Assembly (NCBI RefSeq): GCF_018294505.1
Contig: NC_057808.1
Coordinates: 355,186,696-355,250,695, forward strand
Direction: 5' to 3'
Source of the DNA: Triticum aestivum
Taxonomy: Eukaryota; Streptophyta; Magnoliopsida; Poales; Poaceae
Length of the DNA: 64,000 nucleotides
A program made the translations under genes and the position numbers. The notes beneath the pieces are model-generated. The model saw nothing but the letters and a program-made list of their open reading frames with translations. It did no database searches and was not told the DNA's origin. Positions 11,979 through 22,427 of the stretch are shown one piece after another; position 1 is the first letter of the stretch; every line of letters begins with the position of its first letter.

Positions 11979-13133
11979 TTATGACATGAATGAACGCGAT
12001 GCACCTGTATCAAATAAAACGGATGCTGGTACTGAATTTACGAGGAGTGTACCCATCACAGTAGCAGGCTGGTCTTGAGCTTCGTTGAGATCAACGTGGT
12101 TGGCATGAGCACGACCATAAGACTTAGCATTGTTGTTGCGGGGCTGGTTGTTACCACGGCCCGTTGCTGGAAGGGCAAGTTGATTCTGATTCTGATTGCA
12201 GTCCCTGGCACGGTGACCTGGTTGTCCACACTTGTAGCACAGACCATTATTGGGAGTGGGAACAGGAGCTTGGGATGGTGGAGCTGGAAGTCTTGACTGC
12301 CTAGATGGTGGTGGAGGCAGACGAGGTGCATCATAGGTCTGCCTTGGGGCAGATGCATTTGGACGGTACATGCTGTTCGGGATCCATATCTTACGCTTCT
12401 GTGAGGGCGAGCCCGAAGATGAGCCCGTGTCACGGTTGCGTCTGTGAGAGCTCTGGTATTCCTGCAGACCAGTTTCGACATTAATGGCCTTGTTCACCAA
12501 GGTGGCGAAATCAGCAAAGTCATGCACTAGAAGTGCGAGCTTGATGTCAGCTTGAAGGCCATCACGGAACTTCTCCTGTCTGCGTGCATCAGTTGCAATG
12601 TCCTCTTCAGCATAGCGAGACAAGTCCAGAAACTCCCGCTGATAAGCTTCAATAGTTTTGTTGCCTTGGGTGAGGTTGCGGAACTCACGCTTCTTCCGGT
12701 CCATGACTCCCTGAGGAATGAAGCGGGCACGGAAAGCTGCTTGGAAGTCTGGCCATGTGATGATTGTTCCAGCTGGCAGAGTACGCCTGTGGCTGTCCCA
12801 CCATTGAGCTGCGGGTCCCTTCAAGAAGAAGGAAGCAAAGGTGACATAGCTGGCAGGGGCTACATCAGCAGACTCCATCTCATAGGTGATGTCACGGAGC
12901 CAGTCATCAGCATCCAGAGGCTGAGTTGAGCTGCGGTAGATGGTTGGGTTGAGGCGTATGAAATCTTGAAGAGTCACTTGGGCTGGCTGCTGGTTCATAT
13001 TGGGGCGAGGAAACTGAGCCATCATATTTTCCATGAACTGGCGGTTCAGTTCAAACTGTTGGATCATACCAGCCATGTACTCAGGTGGTGGTGGGGCATC
13101 GCCATCACGACCACGACCACCTGGTCTAACCAT
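11979..13133 (-). CDS. Gag with zinc knuckle, plus protease start, of the Tekay-lineage element; ends at a premature stop
   Basis: The start chosen is the ATG at 13133 (MVRPGGRGRDG), since sequence upstream in frame reads like non-coding leader. The product has a retrotransposon gag core (WDSHRRTLPAGT, FRARFIPQGVMDRKKREF, FLDLSRYAEED) at about residues 60-200, then a basic/proline linker, then a CCHC zinc knuckle (CYKCGQPGHRARDC) near residue 300. The aspartic protease begins at FDTGASRSF and is cut by TAA at 11979-11981; the same frame resumes directly into pol. A consensus-like 3' splice site (tattagcag on -) lies just before the start codon, so a spliced gag message is possible. In an active relative this would be one long gag-pol frame. 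Confidence 0.88.
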   Translation of the reverse strand: MVRPGGRGRDGDAPPPPEYMAGMIQQFELNRQFMENMMAQFPRPNMNQQPAQVTLQDFIRLNPTIYRSSTQPLDADDWLRDITYEMESADVAPASYVTFASFFLKGPAAQWWDSHRRTLPAGTIITWPDFQAAFRARFIPQGVMDRKKREFRNLTQGNKTIEAYQREFLDLSRYAEEDIATDARRQEKFRDGLQADIKLALLVHDFADFATLVNKAINVETGLQEYQSSHRRNRDTGSSSGSPSQKRKIWIPNSMYRPNASAPRQTYDAPRLPPPPSRQSRLPAPPSQAPVPTPNNGLCYKCGQPGHRARDCNQNQNQLALPATGRGNNQPRNNNAKSYGRAHANHVDLNEAQDQPATVMGTLLVNSVPASVLFDTGASRSFMS

Positions 13134-13357
13134 CCTGCTAATATATAACAGGGGTAGTTCAGCATTGAGAAATTTGCAAAGACAAGAATCATTCATGATG
13201 AAACATGCATAATGAAAGGAGCACGATAGCTACTACATAGTAGTCGGCATAACTTACAAAAGGGGTCATGCATAGAGTTCAGTACATAGACTAAAACAAC
13301 ATAGGCGGCACACAGGCTCGCGGCGACTGCAACTAATACTAACTAAGCAAGACTACA

Positions 13358-14116
13358 TCAGTCCCAAGAGGTACTGTGGAGGTAATCGTAGCCCGACAGC
13401 CGGTAGTGAGGCAACGGATAGCCCTCCACGTCAGCAGACTGGGGGCCGCGGATACTCAGGTGTAGAGCCCGACGCTCAGGTGGTAGAAGAGGACCAAGTG
13501 CAGGGGAGTAGCCTCCCACCTCTGGCCAACCGACACCGTGGGGCATCACGGTCCTGGCTGGGTAGATCGCAGTACGCGGTACCTGTCCAGATCGGACAAA
13601 GGGGTGCAACAGCGTCAGAGCACGGTAAAGGTGCTGACGGGTGGTGTACATCTCGTAGCGAAGAGCTCGGTTAGCTCGATCTAGCCCATCAGCATGCAGA
13701 ACTAGGTTCTGATGGTAGAAGGGCTCTCGGGTGACAGTGGAGTAGGCAGCAGTATAGTATCCCTCCGCACCAACATCAGATGCGATAGCAATGTGCCTGA
13801 AAGGGGAGGTGTCCAACTCCCGATACTCTCCACGAAGACGTGTCAGAGCAGCATAGGCAGCATCGTGGACAGCCATATCGATGGTCACACCAACACCATG
13901 TGCGGTGTGCAGCACAGTAGTGGAGTCGTACCCCCGAGAGTAGAGGTGGACGATGGCACGGTACTGCTCCTGGTTAAAGTCCTGGTACTCCTCGTAGACG
14001 GTGTACTCAGGGTGCCAGCGATAACCCAGATAGGCCATCATCTCAGCTAGCACCGCAGGTGATCCCGAGGCACCAATGGCCGTCGTGTGGCGCACGACCT
14101 GCCTCGTGGGTTCCAT
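13358..14116 (-). CDS. intact extra ORF between primer site and gag, unknown function
   Basis: This 252-codon ORF (MEPTRQVVRHTT...) is in the same sense as gag and lies about 320 bp downstream of the primer site, with no break while pol has several. Visible features: a tyrosine-rich N-terminal half (GYRWHPEYTVYEEYQDF near residues 31-47), repeated aromatic/histidine pairs, AVHDAAYAALTRLRGEYREL near 82-101, and a proline-rich C-terminal third. There is no zinc knuckle, catalytic triad, signal peptide or membrane segment. The region near 30-110 is compositionally protein-like, and its conservation beside a decaying pol suggests a useful product. Some plant gypsy elements carry additional ORFs, but I do not recognise this family. 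It could assist packaging, or act on host defence, but neither is shown. Confidence 0.7.
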   Translation of the reverse strand: MEPTRQVVRHTTAIGASGSPAVLAEMMAYLGYRWHPEYTVYEEYQDFNQEQYRAIVHLYSRGYDSTTVLHTAHGVGVTIDMAVHDAAYAALTRLRGEYRELDTSPFRHIAIASDVGAEGYYTAAYSTVTREPFYHQNLVLHADGLDRANRALRYEMYTTRQHLYRALTLLHPFVRSGQVPRTAIYPARTVMPHGVGWPEVGGYSPALGPLLPPERRALHLSIRGPQSADVEGYPLPHYRLSGYDYLHSTSWD

Positions 14117-14436
14117 CTAAAAGCAAAGACATTTCAAAGGAGTCAAATGACAGTGTGTGAATTGTTCAAAATACTATTCTAAGAAACAACTATGGCTTAT
14201 CCAACTTTGGGGTGAATGCGGTCACGGGATCCTAGTGTTAGAGTTAGTAAATTTGTTTAACCCGAGTAGAATAGAGTTCAGAGTCCCAGAGTAAAGGTCG
14301 AGGAGTAAAAGATCCTAGTACCACCCAATGGCGACGTGGGCCCGTAAGACACACAGCCATGTTAGTAAAAGTTCTTGTAATGTCTAGACTCGACTTCGGC
14401 CAAGGAGTGTGGAAAGGGGGATTCCTACACGCAGTC

Positions 14437-14449
14437 GGCTCTGATACCA
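14437..14449 (-). other. primer binding site complementary to tRNA-iMet
   Basis: On - the sequence TGGTATCAGAGCC lies three bases inside the 5' LTR (LTR edge at 14453). This is the usual plant initiator-methionine tRNA primer site and fixes the orientation of the element. Confidence 0.93.
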
Positions 14450-14452
14450 ACT

Positions 14453-17400
14453 TGTGACGCCCCCGATTTGACCGTACACTAATCATGCACGCAAATGTGT
14501 ACGATCAAGATCAGGGACTCACGGGAAGATATCACAACACAACTCTAAAACATAAATAAGTCATACAAGCATCATAATACAAGCCAGGGGCCTCGAGGGC
14601 TCGAATACAAGTGCTCGATCACAGACGAGTCAGCGGAAGCAACAATATCTGAGTACAGACATAAGTTAAACAAGTTTGCCTTAAGAAGGCTAGCACAAAC
14701 TGGGATACAGATCGAACGAGGCGCAGGCCTCCTGCCTGGGATCCTCCTAACTACTCCTGGTCGTCGTCAGCGGCCTGCACGTAGTAGTAGGCACCTCCAG
14801 TGTCGTAGGTGTCGTCGTCAACGATGGCGTCTGGCTCGTGGACTCCAACATCTGGTTGTGACAACCAGATAGAAAGGAAAGGGGGAAAAGAGGGAGAGAA
14901 GCAATCGTGAGTACTCATCCAAAGTACTCGCAAGCAAGGAGCTACACTACATATGCATGGGTATATGTGTAAAGGGGCATATCAGTGGACTGAACTGCAG
15001 AATGCCAGAATTAAAAGGGGGATAGCTAGTCCTGTCGAGGACTACGCTTCTGGTCATCTCCATCTTGCAGCATGTAGAAGAAAGTAGATTGAAGTCCTCC
15101 AAGTAGCATCGCATAGCATAATCCTACCCGGCGATCCCCTCCTCGTCGCCCTGTTAGAGAGCGATCACCGGGTTGTATCTGGCACTTGGAAGGGTGTATT
15201 TTATTCAGTATCCAGTTCTAGTTGTCATAAGGTCAAGGTACAACTCCGGGTCGTCCTTTTACCGAGGGACACGGCTATTCGAATAGATAAACTTCCCTGC
15301 AGGGGTGCACCACATAACCCAACACGCTCGATCCCATTTGGCCGGACACACTTTTCTGGGTCATGCCCGGCCTCGTAAGATCAACACGTCGCAGCCCCAC
15401 CTAGGCTCAACAGAGAGGTCAGCACGCCGGTCTAAACCTATGCGCGCAGGGGTCTGGGCCCATCGCCCTATGCACACCTGCACGTTGCGTACGCGGCCGG
15501 AAGCAGACCTAGCCCCCTTAATACAAGCGCGAGCTTACGGTCCAATGCGGCGCGCGCCACTCAGTTGCTGACGTCAAAAGAGCTTCGGCTGATACCACGA
15601 CGTCGGGATACCCATAACTACTCCCACGTAGATGGTTAGTGCGTATAGACCAAATGGCCAGACTCAGATCAAATACCAAGATCTCGTTAAGCGTGTTAAG
15701 TAACCACGAACGCCGACCAGGGCCAGGCCCACCTCTCACCTACGCGGTCTCAACCTGCCCTGTCGCTCCGCCACAAAGATCCACTCGCGGGTACTCCTAC
15801 GAGCCGACCCGACTTTAGTCATCACATGTGTCATGTATATAGTATATAAGTATATACCCGTGATCACCGCCCAGGTGATCACGGCCCGATAGTATAGCAC
15901 AGCAGACGGACAAGAATGTAGGGCCACTGATGGAAAACTAGCATCCTATACTAAGCATGTAGGATTGCAGGTAAAGGTAACAACAGTAGTAGCAAGGATA
16001 GGCTATGCATCAGGATAGGATATCGGAAAGTAGTAACATGCTACACTACTCTAATGCAAGCAGTATAGGGAAGAATAGGCGATATCTGGTGATCAAGGGG
16101 GGGCCTGCCTGGTTGCTCTGGCAAGTAGGAGGGGCCGTCAACTCCGTAGTCGAACTGGGCAGCAGCAGTGTCGGTCTCGTAGTCTACCGGAGAGAAGAGG
16201 GGGAAGAAACAGTAAATATAATGCAAACATAAACATGACGATGCGTGACATGACACTGAGCAGTGCTAGGTGTGTCCTAACGCGACAGTAGGTGGTACCG
16301 GCGAAGGGGGGGAACATCCGGGAAGTATTCCCGATGTTTCGCGTTTTCGGACAGACGGACCGGAGGGGGAAAGTTGCTAGTTCGATAGGTTAGGGAGGTG
16401 TGGTGGACGAACGGACTGCGTATTTGGATTCGTCTCGTCGTTCTGAGCAACTTTCATGTAGAAAACATTTTCATCCGAGTTACGGTTTAAAAGATATGAA
16501 TTTTCAAAGATTATTTGAATTTCTGGAATTATTTGAATTAAGCAAAAATGAATTATGACGTCAGCATGAGGTAATGCTGACGTCAGCAGGTCAACAGGTC
16601 GGCTGACCAGTCAAACCAGACAGGTGGGACCCACATGTCATTGACAGGGCACTAATAGAGTTTTATAATTAACTTAAACAAGGTTATTAGCAGGTAGGCC
16701 CCACCTGTCAGTGCCTATTTAGATTAATTATTTAGTTTTATTTATAAAAACAATTTTTTTGTTAATTATGCGGCGGGGCCCGCATGTCAGTGCCTGGGGC
16801 CTGCCCAGTCAGCAGTTGACTAGGGTCAACCCAGTCAACTGGGCCACCAGGACCCACTAGCAGCGACCCAGGGGGTGGCCCCAGGTGTGCCAGCTCAGCG
16901 CGGCCGGCGGCTCAACGCCGGCGACGCCAAACGCCGCGGCGCGGCTCGGATCTCGCCGGATTTCGCCTACAGGGCTTGGGGAGGAGCGGGGCTAGTCTCA
17001 TTCGAACGAGCTCGCAGCGCCGCATCCAGTGGTGGCCGTAACTTCGCCGGACTTGGCCGGAATCGGCGCCGGCGAGCGGCGGAGGTGGCGGCGTGCACGG
17101 GTGCTCGACGAAAACGGAGCTACGGCGTGCTATCGAGCAAACGGAGGGGCTGGGGTGTATCTACGCGCTGTGGGGAATGCAACGGGCTTGAGCCCGTGAC
17201 CAAAAGGTCAACGGAGCCTTGCCGGCGGCGAGCTCCGCGGCGACGCGTTCAGACGCAAGCAGAGCGGCGGCTACGAGAGCTCAAGAGGCCAGGAGAGCGA
17301 GGGGAGAGGATGAGGGGCTCACCGCGCGGCGCAAGAAATGCCCGTGGGAGGCTTAGTAGCAGCAGCAGTCGCCGGAGTCGAAGAAGACGGCGGCGACCCG

Positions 17401-18089
17401 AGGAAGAAGGCGACGGCGTTGGGGGTGATGTAGGGGGTTCCGGCTCGAGCAGGTGGTCGGGGAGGACGGGCTCGACGCGGCGGAGCTCGTGGACATGTCG
17501 AGGTCGCGAGGAAAGCACGGTGGTCGCGTGAACGACGGAGAACGGCGGCGACCGCGTCGGTCTCCTCTCCAGAACGAAGGAGAGGGTGAGGGGAGAGGTG
17601 GATCTGGGGGAGGGGAGGCGCAGAGGCGAGCGAGAGGGGCAAGTTGGAGGGATGGGCGGAGGCCGAGGCGTCGGGGCGGCCTTATCCTCCCTCGTCGCCG
17701 GCGAGGGGGTGCGGCGGGGACCTGCCCCTGTTCCGCCCCCGGTCGGGGGAACAGGGAAGGGGAGGGCACGGTCGAGCGAGGTGGGCCAGGCCGGCTGGGC
17801 CTGGGGTCGGCCCAGTTGGGCCAGGGTCCAGTGGGGGAAGGGGGGGTTCCTTTTCTTGTTTGTTTTCTTTTTCTTTTTGTTCTGTTTTCTCTTTATTTAT
17901 TTATTTTCTTTTCTGTTTAGTTCATTTAAAAGCATTTAGGCATTTTATAAAAATGTGATTACTTCACCATAATTACCGATGCAATAATTGACATGGCCCG
18001 AACATTTTTATTATAATATTTGAAAACTTTTGTCGTTTGACTTATTTAGGATTTAAATTTGAAACGGTTTTGAATTAACCCGAGATTAA
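14453..18089 (-). repeat. 5' LTR of the Tekay-lineage element, missing its outermost 68 bp
   Basis: Homologous to 4924-8556 and in the same orientation. Homology stops abruptly at 18089 (...cgagattaa), where Athila 3' non-coding sequence resumes. The missing piece equals 8557-8624 of the complete copy. Most of the differences from the left copy lie beyond about 2 kb from the shared left edge. One roughly 1-kb block (about 15170-16210, equivalent to 5640-6670) is identical by eye. A 17-bp insertion is present near 16520. Confidence 0.92.
15836..15882 (-). promoter_or_regulatory. candidate LTR promoter: TATA tract beside a 9-bp inverted repeat (second copy at 6307-6353)
   Basis: A TATA-rich tract (15836-15857) is directly adjoined by a perfect inverted repeat, GTGATCACC-gccca-GGTGATCAC (15860-15882). 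On the - strand the inverted repeat is just upstream of the TATA tract, the arrangement of a promoter with a proximal dimeric-protein site. Both copies are identical. No transcript start can be seen. Confidence 0.35.
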
Positions 18090-19331
18090 GTAGGAAATTT
18101 TATTAGAGATTGACAAACATAGCATTAGTAAATAATGCAACTCATGAAAGAATTAATAAGGGAAGAGAAGATTCACATATAAATATACTATCCTAGAAAT
18201 CTTTTGTGATTGTGAGCCCTCATCAAAATATTATATGCCAAAATTGTTGACGTCAGACAAGGAAGACAACTTAATGGTTTATGTTTGTTTATATTCACAT
18301 AGAAGTCATATTGTCATAGATCCTTTAACATGTGGTTCTTGCCCCTATCTTTGCTAGCCAAAAATTCCGCACTAAGTAGAGATACTGCTTGTGCATCCAA
18401 AAACCCTTAAACCCAAATCTTTTTCAAGTGTCCACCATACCTACCTAGGGATTGAGCAAGACCCCTCAAGTAAGTTGTCATCGATGCAAAAAGGCAATAA
18501 AAATTGCTTCTAAATGTGTGATATCATTTAGTGTAAGAGAAAATTGAGCGTTGTACGAACTTGGATGGCAAAGAATAAAAGCGACAGACTGCAAAATAAA
18601 GGTTGTCATCTTAAGGGGCAATACAACGTGTCGTTCTCTTGCACTAGGGATTGAGCATGCAAACAAATAAGCGCATGACAACCTCTCCTTCCCTCTGTGA
18701 AGGGCCTATCTTTTACTTTCATGTATTTACTTTTATGCAAAGAGTCAAAGTTTTCCTTCTATTCCTTTTTATTTTTCTCCTTTGGCAAGCATCATGTGGT
18801 GAGGAAAGATCTAGGCACATATGTCCAGTTGAATATAGATGGCATGAGTTATTATTGTTGACATCACCCTTGAGGTGAGTATGTTGGGAGGCGAAATTAT
18901 AAGCCCCTATCTTTCTGTGTGTCCGGTTGAAACGTTTTGATCATGGATACGCGGTGAGTGTTAGCAATCATAGAAGACTATATGATGATTGAGTATGTGG
19001 ACTTGCCTAAAGGCTCCGACATGTGACTCTTCCTAAAAAGATGATGAATTGTAGTTGCAAGGTTGACTGAGAACATAGTTTGTTGGTTTCTAATAGAGTT
19101 TTTTCTTTATACTTTGATTGTGTGATGAACTGTTACTTACCCATAGGAAGTGTATGATAAAAGTTCTGTGATAAAAGTCTTATGTTTAATTTTGTTGCTG
19201 TTATAATAATCAACATGATGCTTCTATGTCCGTATTTTGTTTTTATCGACACCTCTCTCTCAAAGCATGTGTACATGTTTTTCGATTTTGGTTTTTGCTT
19301 GAGGACAAGCGAGGTCTAAGCTTGGGGGAGT
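18090..19331 (+). other. 3' non-coding internal region of the Athila element
   Basis: AT-rich sequence without a credible ORF, continuing the 3' untranslated part of the Athila element and ending in the polypurine tract cttgggggag just before the LTR. This long non-coding tail is typical of the Triticeae Athila-class elements. Confidence 0.7.
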
Positions 19332-20850
19332 TGATACGTCCATTTTGCATTATGTTTTCTTACTGTTATTTATAATGTTTTTATCCATAATAATGCTTTT
19401 TGGAGTAATTCTAATGCCTTTTCTCTCATAATTTGCAAGGTACACACCAAGAGGGAGAATTCCGGCAGCTGGAAAACTGGACCTCAAAAAGGTACGCCAG
19501 GCTACCTATTCTGCACAACTCCAAACAAGCTGAAACTTCACGGAGATTTTTTATGGAATATTTAAGAATTATTGGAGGAAATAACTACCAAAGGAGCCCC
19601 ATCAGGTGGGCACAACCCACCAGGGCGCGCTAGGGAGCCCAAGCGCACCCTGGTGGGTTGTGCCCTCCTCGGCCCACCTCCGGTGCCCATCTTCTTGTAT
19701 ATAAGTCATTTTTACCTAGAAAAAATAAGGAGAAGGCTTTCGGGACGGAGCGCCGCCGTCTTGAGGCGGAACTTGGGCAGGAGCACTTTTGCCCTCCAGC
19801 GGAGCGATTCCGCCAGGGGAACTTCCCTCCCGGAGGGGGAAATCATCGTCGTCATCATCACCAACAACTCTCCCATCTTGGGAGGGCAATCTCCATCAAC
19901 ATCTTCAACAGCACCATCTCATCTCAAACCCTAGTTCATCTCTTGTGTTCAATCTTGTTACCGGACCTATAGATTGGTGCTTGTGGGCAACTAGTAGTGT
20001 TGATTACATCTTGTAGTTGATTACTATATGGTTTATTTGGTGGAAGTTTATATGTTTAGATCCATTATGCTATTTAATACTCCTATGATCATGAGCATGA
20101 TTATTATTTGTGAGTAGTTACTTTTTTTCTTGAGGTCACGGGAGAAATCATTTTGCAAGTAATCATGTGAATTTGATATGTGTTCGATATTTTAATAGTA
20201 TGTATGTTGTGATTCCCTTAGTGGTGTCATGTGAACGTCGACTACATGACACTTCACCATATTTTGGCCTAAGGGAATGCATTGTGGAGTAGCAATTAGA
20301 TGATGGGTTGCGGGAGTGACAGAAGCTTAAACCCCAGTTTATGCCCTATTTCGTAAGGGACCGATTGGATCCAAAAGTTTAATGCTATGGTTAAAATTTA
20401 TTCTTAATACTTTTCTCGTAGTTGAGGATGCTTGCGGGAGGGTTAATCATAAGTAGGAGGTTTGTTCAAGTAAGAACAACACCTAAGCACCGGTCCACCC
20501 ACATATCAAATTATCAAAGTAGCGAACACGAATCAAACCAACATGATGAAAGTGACTAGATGAAATTCCCGTGCACCCTCAAGAACGCTTTGCTTATCAT
20601 AAGAGACTGTTTTGGCCTGTACTTTGCCTCAAAAGGATTGGGCTACCTTGCTGCATATTTGTTACTACTATCGTTACTTGCTCATTATAAATTATCTTGC
20701 TATCAAACTACTCCGCTACTCACAATTTCAGCACTTGCAGACATTACTTTACTGAAAACCACTTGTCATTTCCTTCTGCTCCTCGTTGGGTTTGACACTC
20801 TTACTTATTGAAAAGAGCTACAATTGATCCCCTATACCTGTGGGTCATCA
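19332..20850 (+). repeat. 3' LTR of the Athila-lineage element
   Basis: It starts TGATACGTCC directly after the polypurine tract and ends GTGGGTCATCA, giving about 1.52 kb with TG...CA ends. Inside, a G/C-rich stretch (19600-19680) contains an imperfect inverted repeat around 'gtgggcacaacccaccagg' and 'ctggtgggttgtgccc'. A similar motif sits at 3945-4015 in the internal region. A TATA-like motif (tgtatataagtc, near 19696) could be the LTR promoter. Confidence 0.82.
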
Positions 20851-21120
20851 CTACTGCTAACGTATCATCCCCTCTCGCACCTAAACTTAGTCCCATACTA
20901 CTAAGCGAACATGGTGTTTACCACCTTAAATACGTTACTTCTCAAACCATCACAAGCACTTGGTCTTCATTGAACTCTATGTGTAGGATCTGTGGCCGCA
21001 ATAGGAATCTTCATCAGTTCTTAAACCGGGGACGATTCCTATTGACAATTCAGATTCTACACAAAAAGATCATCGATGAGCAATGTATTTTTGATGTTTA
21101 ATTTTACATGCTTAGCCTTA
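20851..21120. other. unassigned sequence between the Athila LTR and the CACTA element
   Basis: About 270 bp with no ORF, repeat or terminus that I recognise. It may be old flanking DNA into which the Athila element inserted. Confidence 0.4.
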
Positions 21121-21503
21121 GCAGTAACACATTTTGCTAGAAGGCGCTACTGCTATGCCTGTAGCAATAGCGCCTTTGCGTGGAGGGCGCTACTTCTATG
21201 GCGTTTAGCAGTAGTGCTTTTCCCTAAAGAGCGCTACTGGTAAGGCAACGCGGTTCTTCTCCGCCCGGCCGCCCGGCCCTCACTCTCCCCTCTCCACTGC
21301 CTCCTCCATCCCCTCCTTCACCCCGTCGTCCGCCTCCACCGCATTGCCGCCAGCTGCTGCCGCCGTCGCCCCTTCCCTCCTACATCCCTTCCCTCCCCCA
21401 TCCCGCCACCGTCGCCCCCTTCCTCCCTAGATCACTCTTCCATCCCCTCCCTCCTCCATCCCGCCGCCGTCCCCCCTCCCCCCCTCACCGTCACTGCCAC
21501 CGA

Positions 21504-21935
21504 NNNNNNNNNNNNNNNNNNNNNNNNNNNNNNNNNNNNNNNNNNNNNNNNNNNNNNNNNNNNNNNNNNNNNNNNNNNNNNNNNNNNNNNNNNNNNNNNN
21601 NNNNNNNNNNNNNNNNNNNNNNNNNNNNNNNNNNNNNNNNNNNNNNNNNNNNNNNNNNNNNNNNNNNNNNNNNNNNNNNNNNNNNNNNNNNNNNNNNNNN
21701 NNNNNNNNNNNNNNNNNNNNNNNNNNNNNNNNNNNNNNNNNNNNNNNNNNNNNNNNNNNNNNNNNNNNNNNNNNNNNNNNNNNNNNNNNNNNNNNNNNNN
21801 NNNNNNNNNNNNNNNNNNNNNNNNNNNNNNNNNNNNNNNNNNNNNNNNNNNNNNNNNNNNNNNNNNNNNNNNNNNNNNNNNNNNNNNNNNNNNNNNNNNN
21901 NNNNNNNNNNNNNNNNNNNNNNNNNNNNNNNNNNN
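21504..21935. other. assembly gap (N run)
   Basis: 432 unresolved bases inside the CACTA element, bordered by CCCT-rich sequence on both sides. Reading frames across it are meaningless. Confidence 1.
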
Positions 21936-22265
21936 TCCCTCCTTCCTCCCCCTCCTCCCACCCTCCTTCCTACCCCTCCTCCATCCCTCCCTTGTCTCTG
22001 TTCTTGTAGAATGTAGGTAATTTAAATGCAGATTTTGAATGTAGACATTGTAGAATGTAGGTTTTTTAATAGAATATTTTTTAGATTATTTTAGGTATTT
22101 TTTAGATTAAATAGCTAGTGTTTGTGGTAATGACTATGATGATTATTATTAGCTAGTCTTGGTGGTGATTAGATAGCTACACTATGACTATGATGATTAT
22201 TAGCTAGTGTTGTTGGCGATGATATGATGCAAGACTTTTTATATTAATACGATGATGATGATGAC

Positions 22266-22427
22266 GAGTTATTATATCGTTGGGTGAAAGAACTGCGGAT
22301 TAGTTTCAAGTGGATGGATCCTAAGTGATCAAGTCATGGATTATCGTGATAATCCATGACTTTGTCACTTAGGGTCCATCCACTTGAAACTAATCCGCGG
22401 CTCTTTCACCTAGTGATTTAATAACTC
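22266..22427. repeat. long near-perfect inverted repeat (about 80-bp arms, 2-bp spacer)
   Basis: Arms 22266-22345 and 22348-22427 are reverse complements with roughly ten mismatches by eye; the centre reads gattatc-gt-gataatc. The inner 60 bp of each arm is almost perfect. An RNA from either strand would fold into one extended hairpin. It lies inside the CACTA remnant. Confidence 0.85.

Larger units (their letters stand above)
4924..18089 (-). mobile_element. Tekay-lineage (chromodomain) Ty3/gypsy retrotransposon with 3.7-kb LTRs, nested in the Athila element
   Basis: Two direct repeats of about 3.6-3.7 kb (4924-8624 and 14453-18089) flank an internal region whose genes all run on -. In element order: 5' LTR (right), primer site 14437-14449, extra ORF 13358-14116, gag 11979-13133, pol 8660-11978, polypurine tract 8625-8636, 3' LTR (left). 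The LTR ends are short inverted repeats (TGTGACGCCC at 4924, CGGGCGTTCA ending at 8624). The right LTR lacks the 68 bp equivalent to 8557-8624. By eye the LTRs differ by about 33 substitutions and 4-5 indels over 3.6 kb, near 0.9%. At the commonly used grass rate of 1.3e-8 per site per year that is roughly 0.35 million years. Left flank is GGTAT; the matching duplication at the right is missing, consistent with the terminal deletion. Confidence 0.93.
1..20850 (+). mobile_element. Athila-lineage Ty3/gypsy LTR retrotransposon, 5' truncated by the window, split by a nested element
   Basis: One element is inferred in two pieces, 1-4923 and 18090-20850, separated by the Tekay-lineage element at 4924-18089. 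The left piece holds protease, reverse transcriptase, RNase H and integrase remnants followed by AT-rich 3' non-coding sequence. The right piece resumes that AT-rich non-coding sequence, runs to a polypurine tract (cttgggggag, 19321-19330) and ends in a 1.5-kb LTR. The RT region (RLNPKMKEVV, GIIYPIADS, WVSPVHCVPKKGG) has the Athila signature. The 5' LTR, gag and primer site lie outside the window. Joining the two pieces is an inference from orientation and sequence character; the 5-bp target duplication of the inner element cannot be checked because its right end is lost. Confidence 0.8.

Noticed and set aside
4924..18089. Large direct repeat 9.5 kb apart read as a host segmental duplication
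   Set aside because: The copies have LTR-type ends and flank a primer site, gag-pol and a polypurine tract, so they are LTRs.
20849..20854. CACTAC at the end of the Athila LTR as the left terminus of the CACTA element
   Set aside because: The bases after it do not match the right terminus (CACTACTTGGGAAAAGCC), and the 3-bp duplication TCA is not in the right place; the CA belongs to the LTR end.
21491..21961. Open frame of 156 codons across the first gap (and frames across 47527-47851)
   Set aside because: They consist almost entirely of N.
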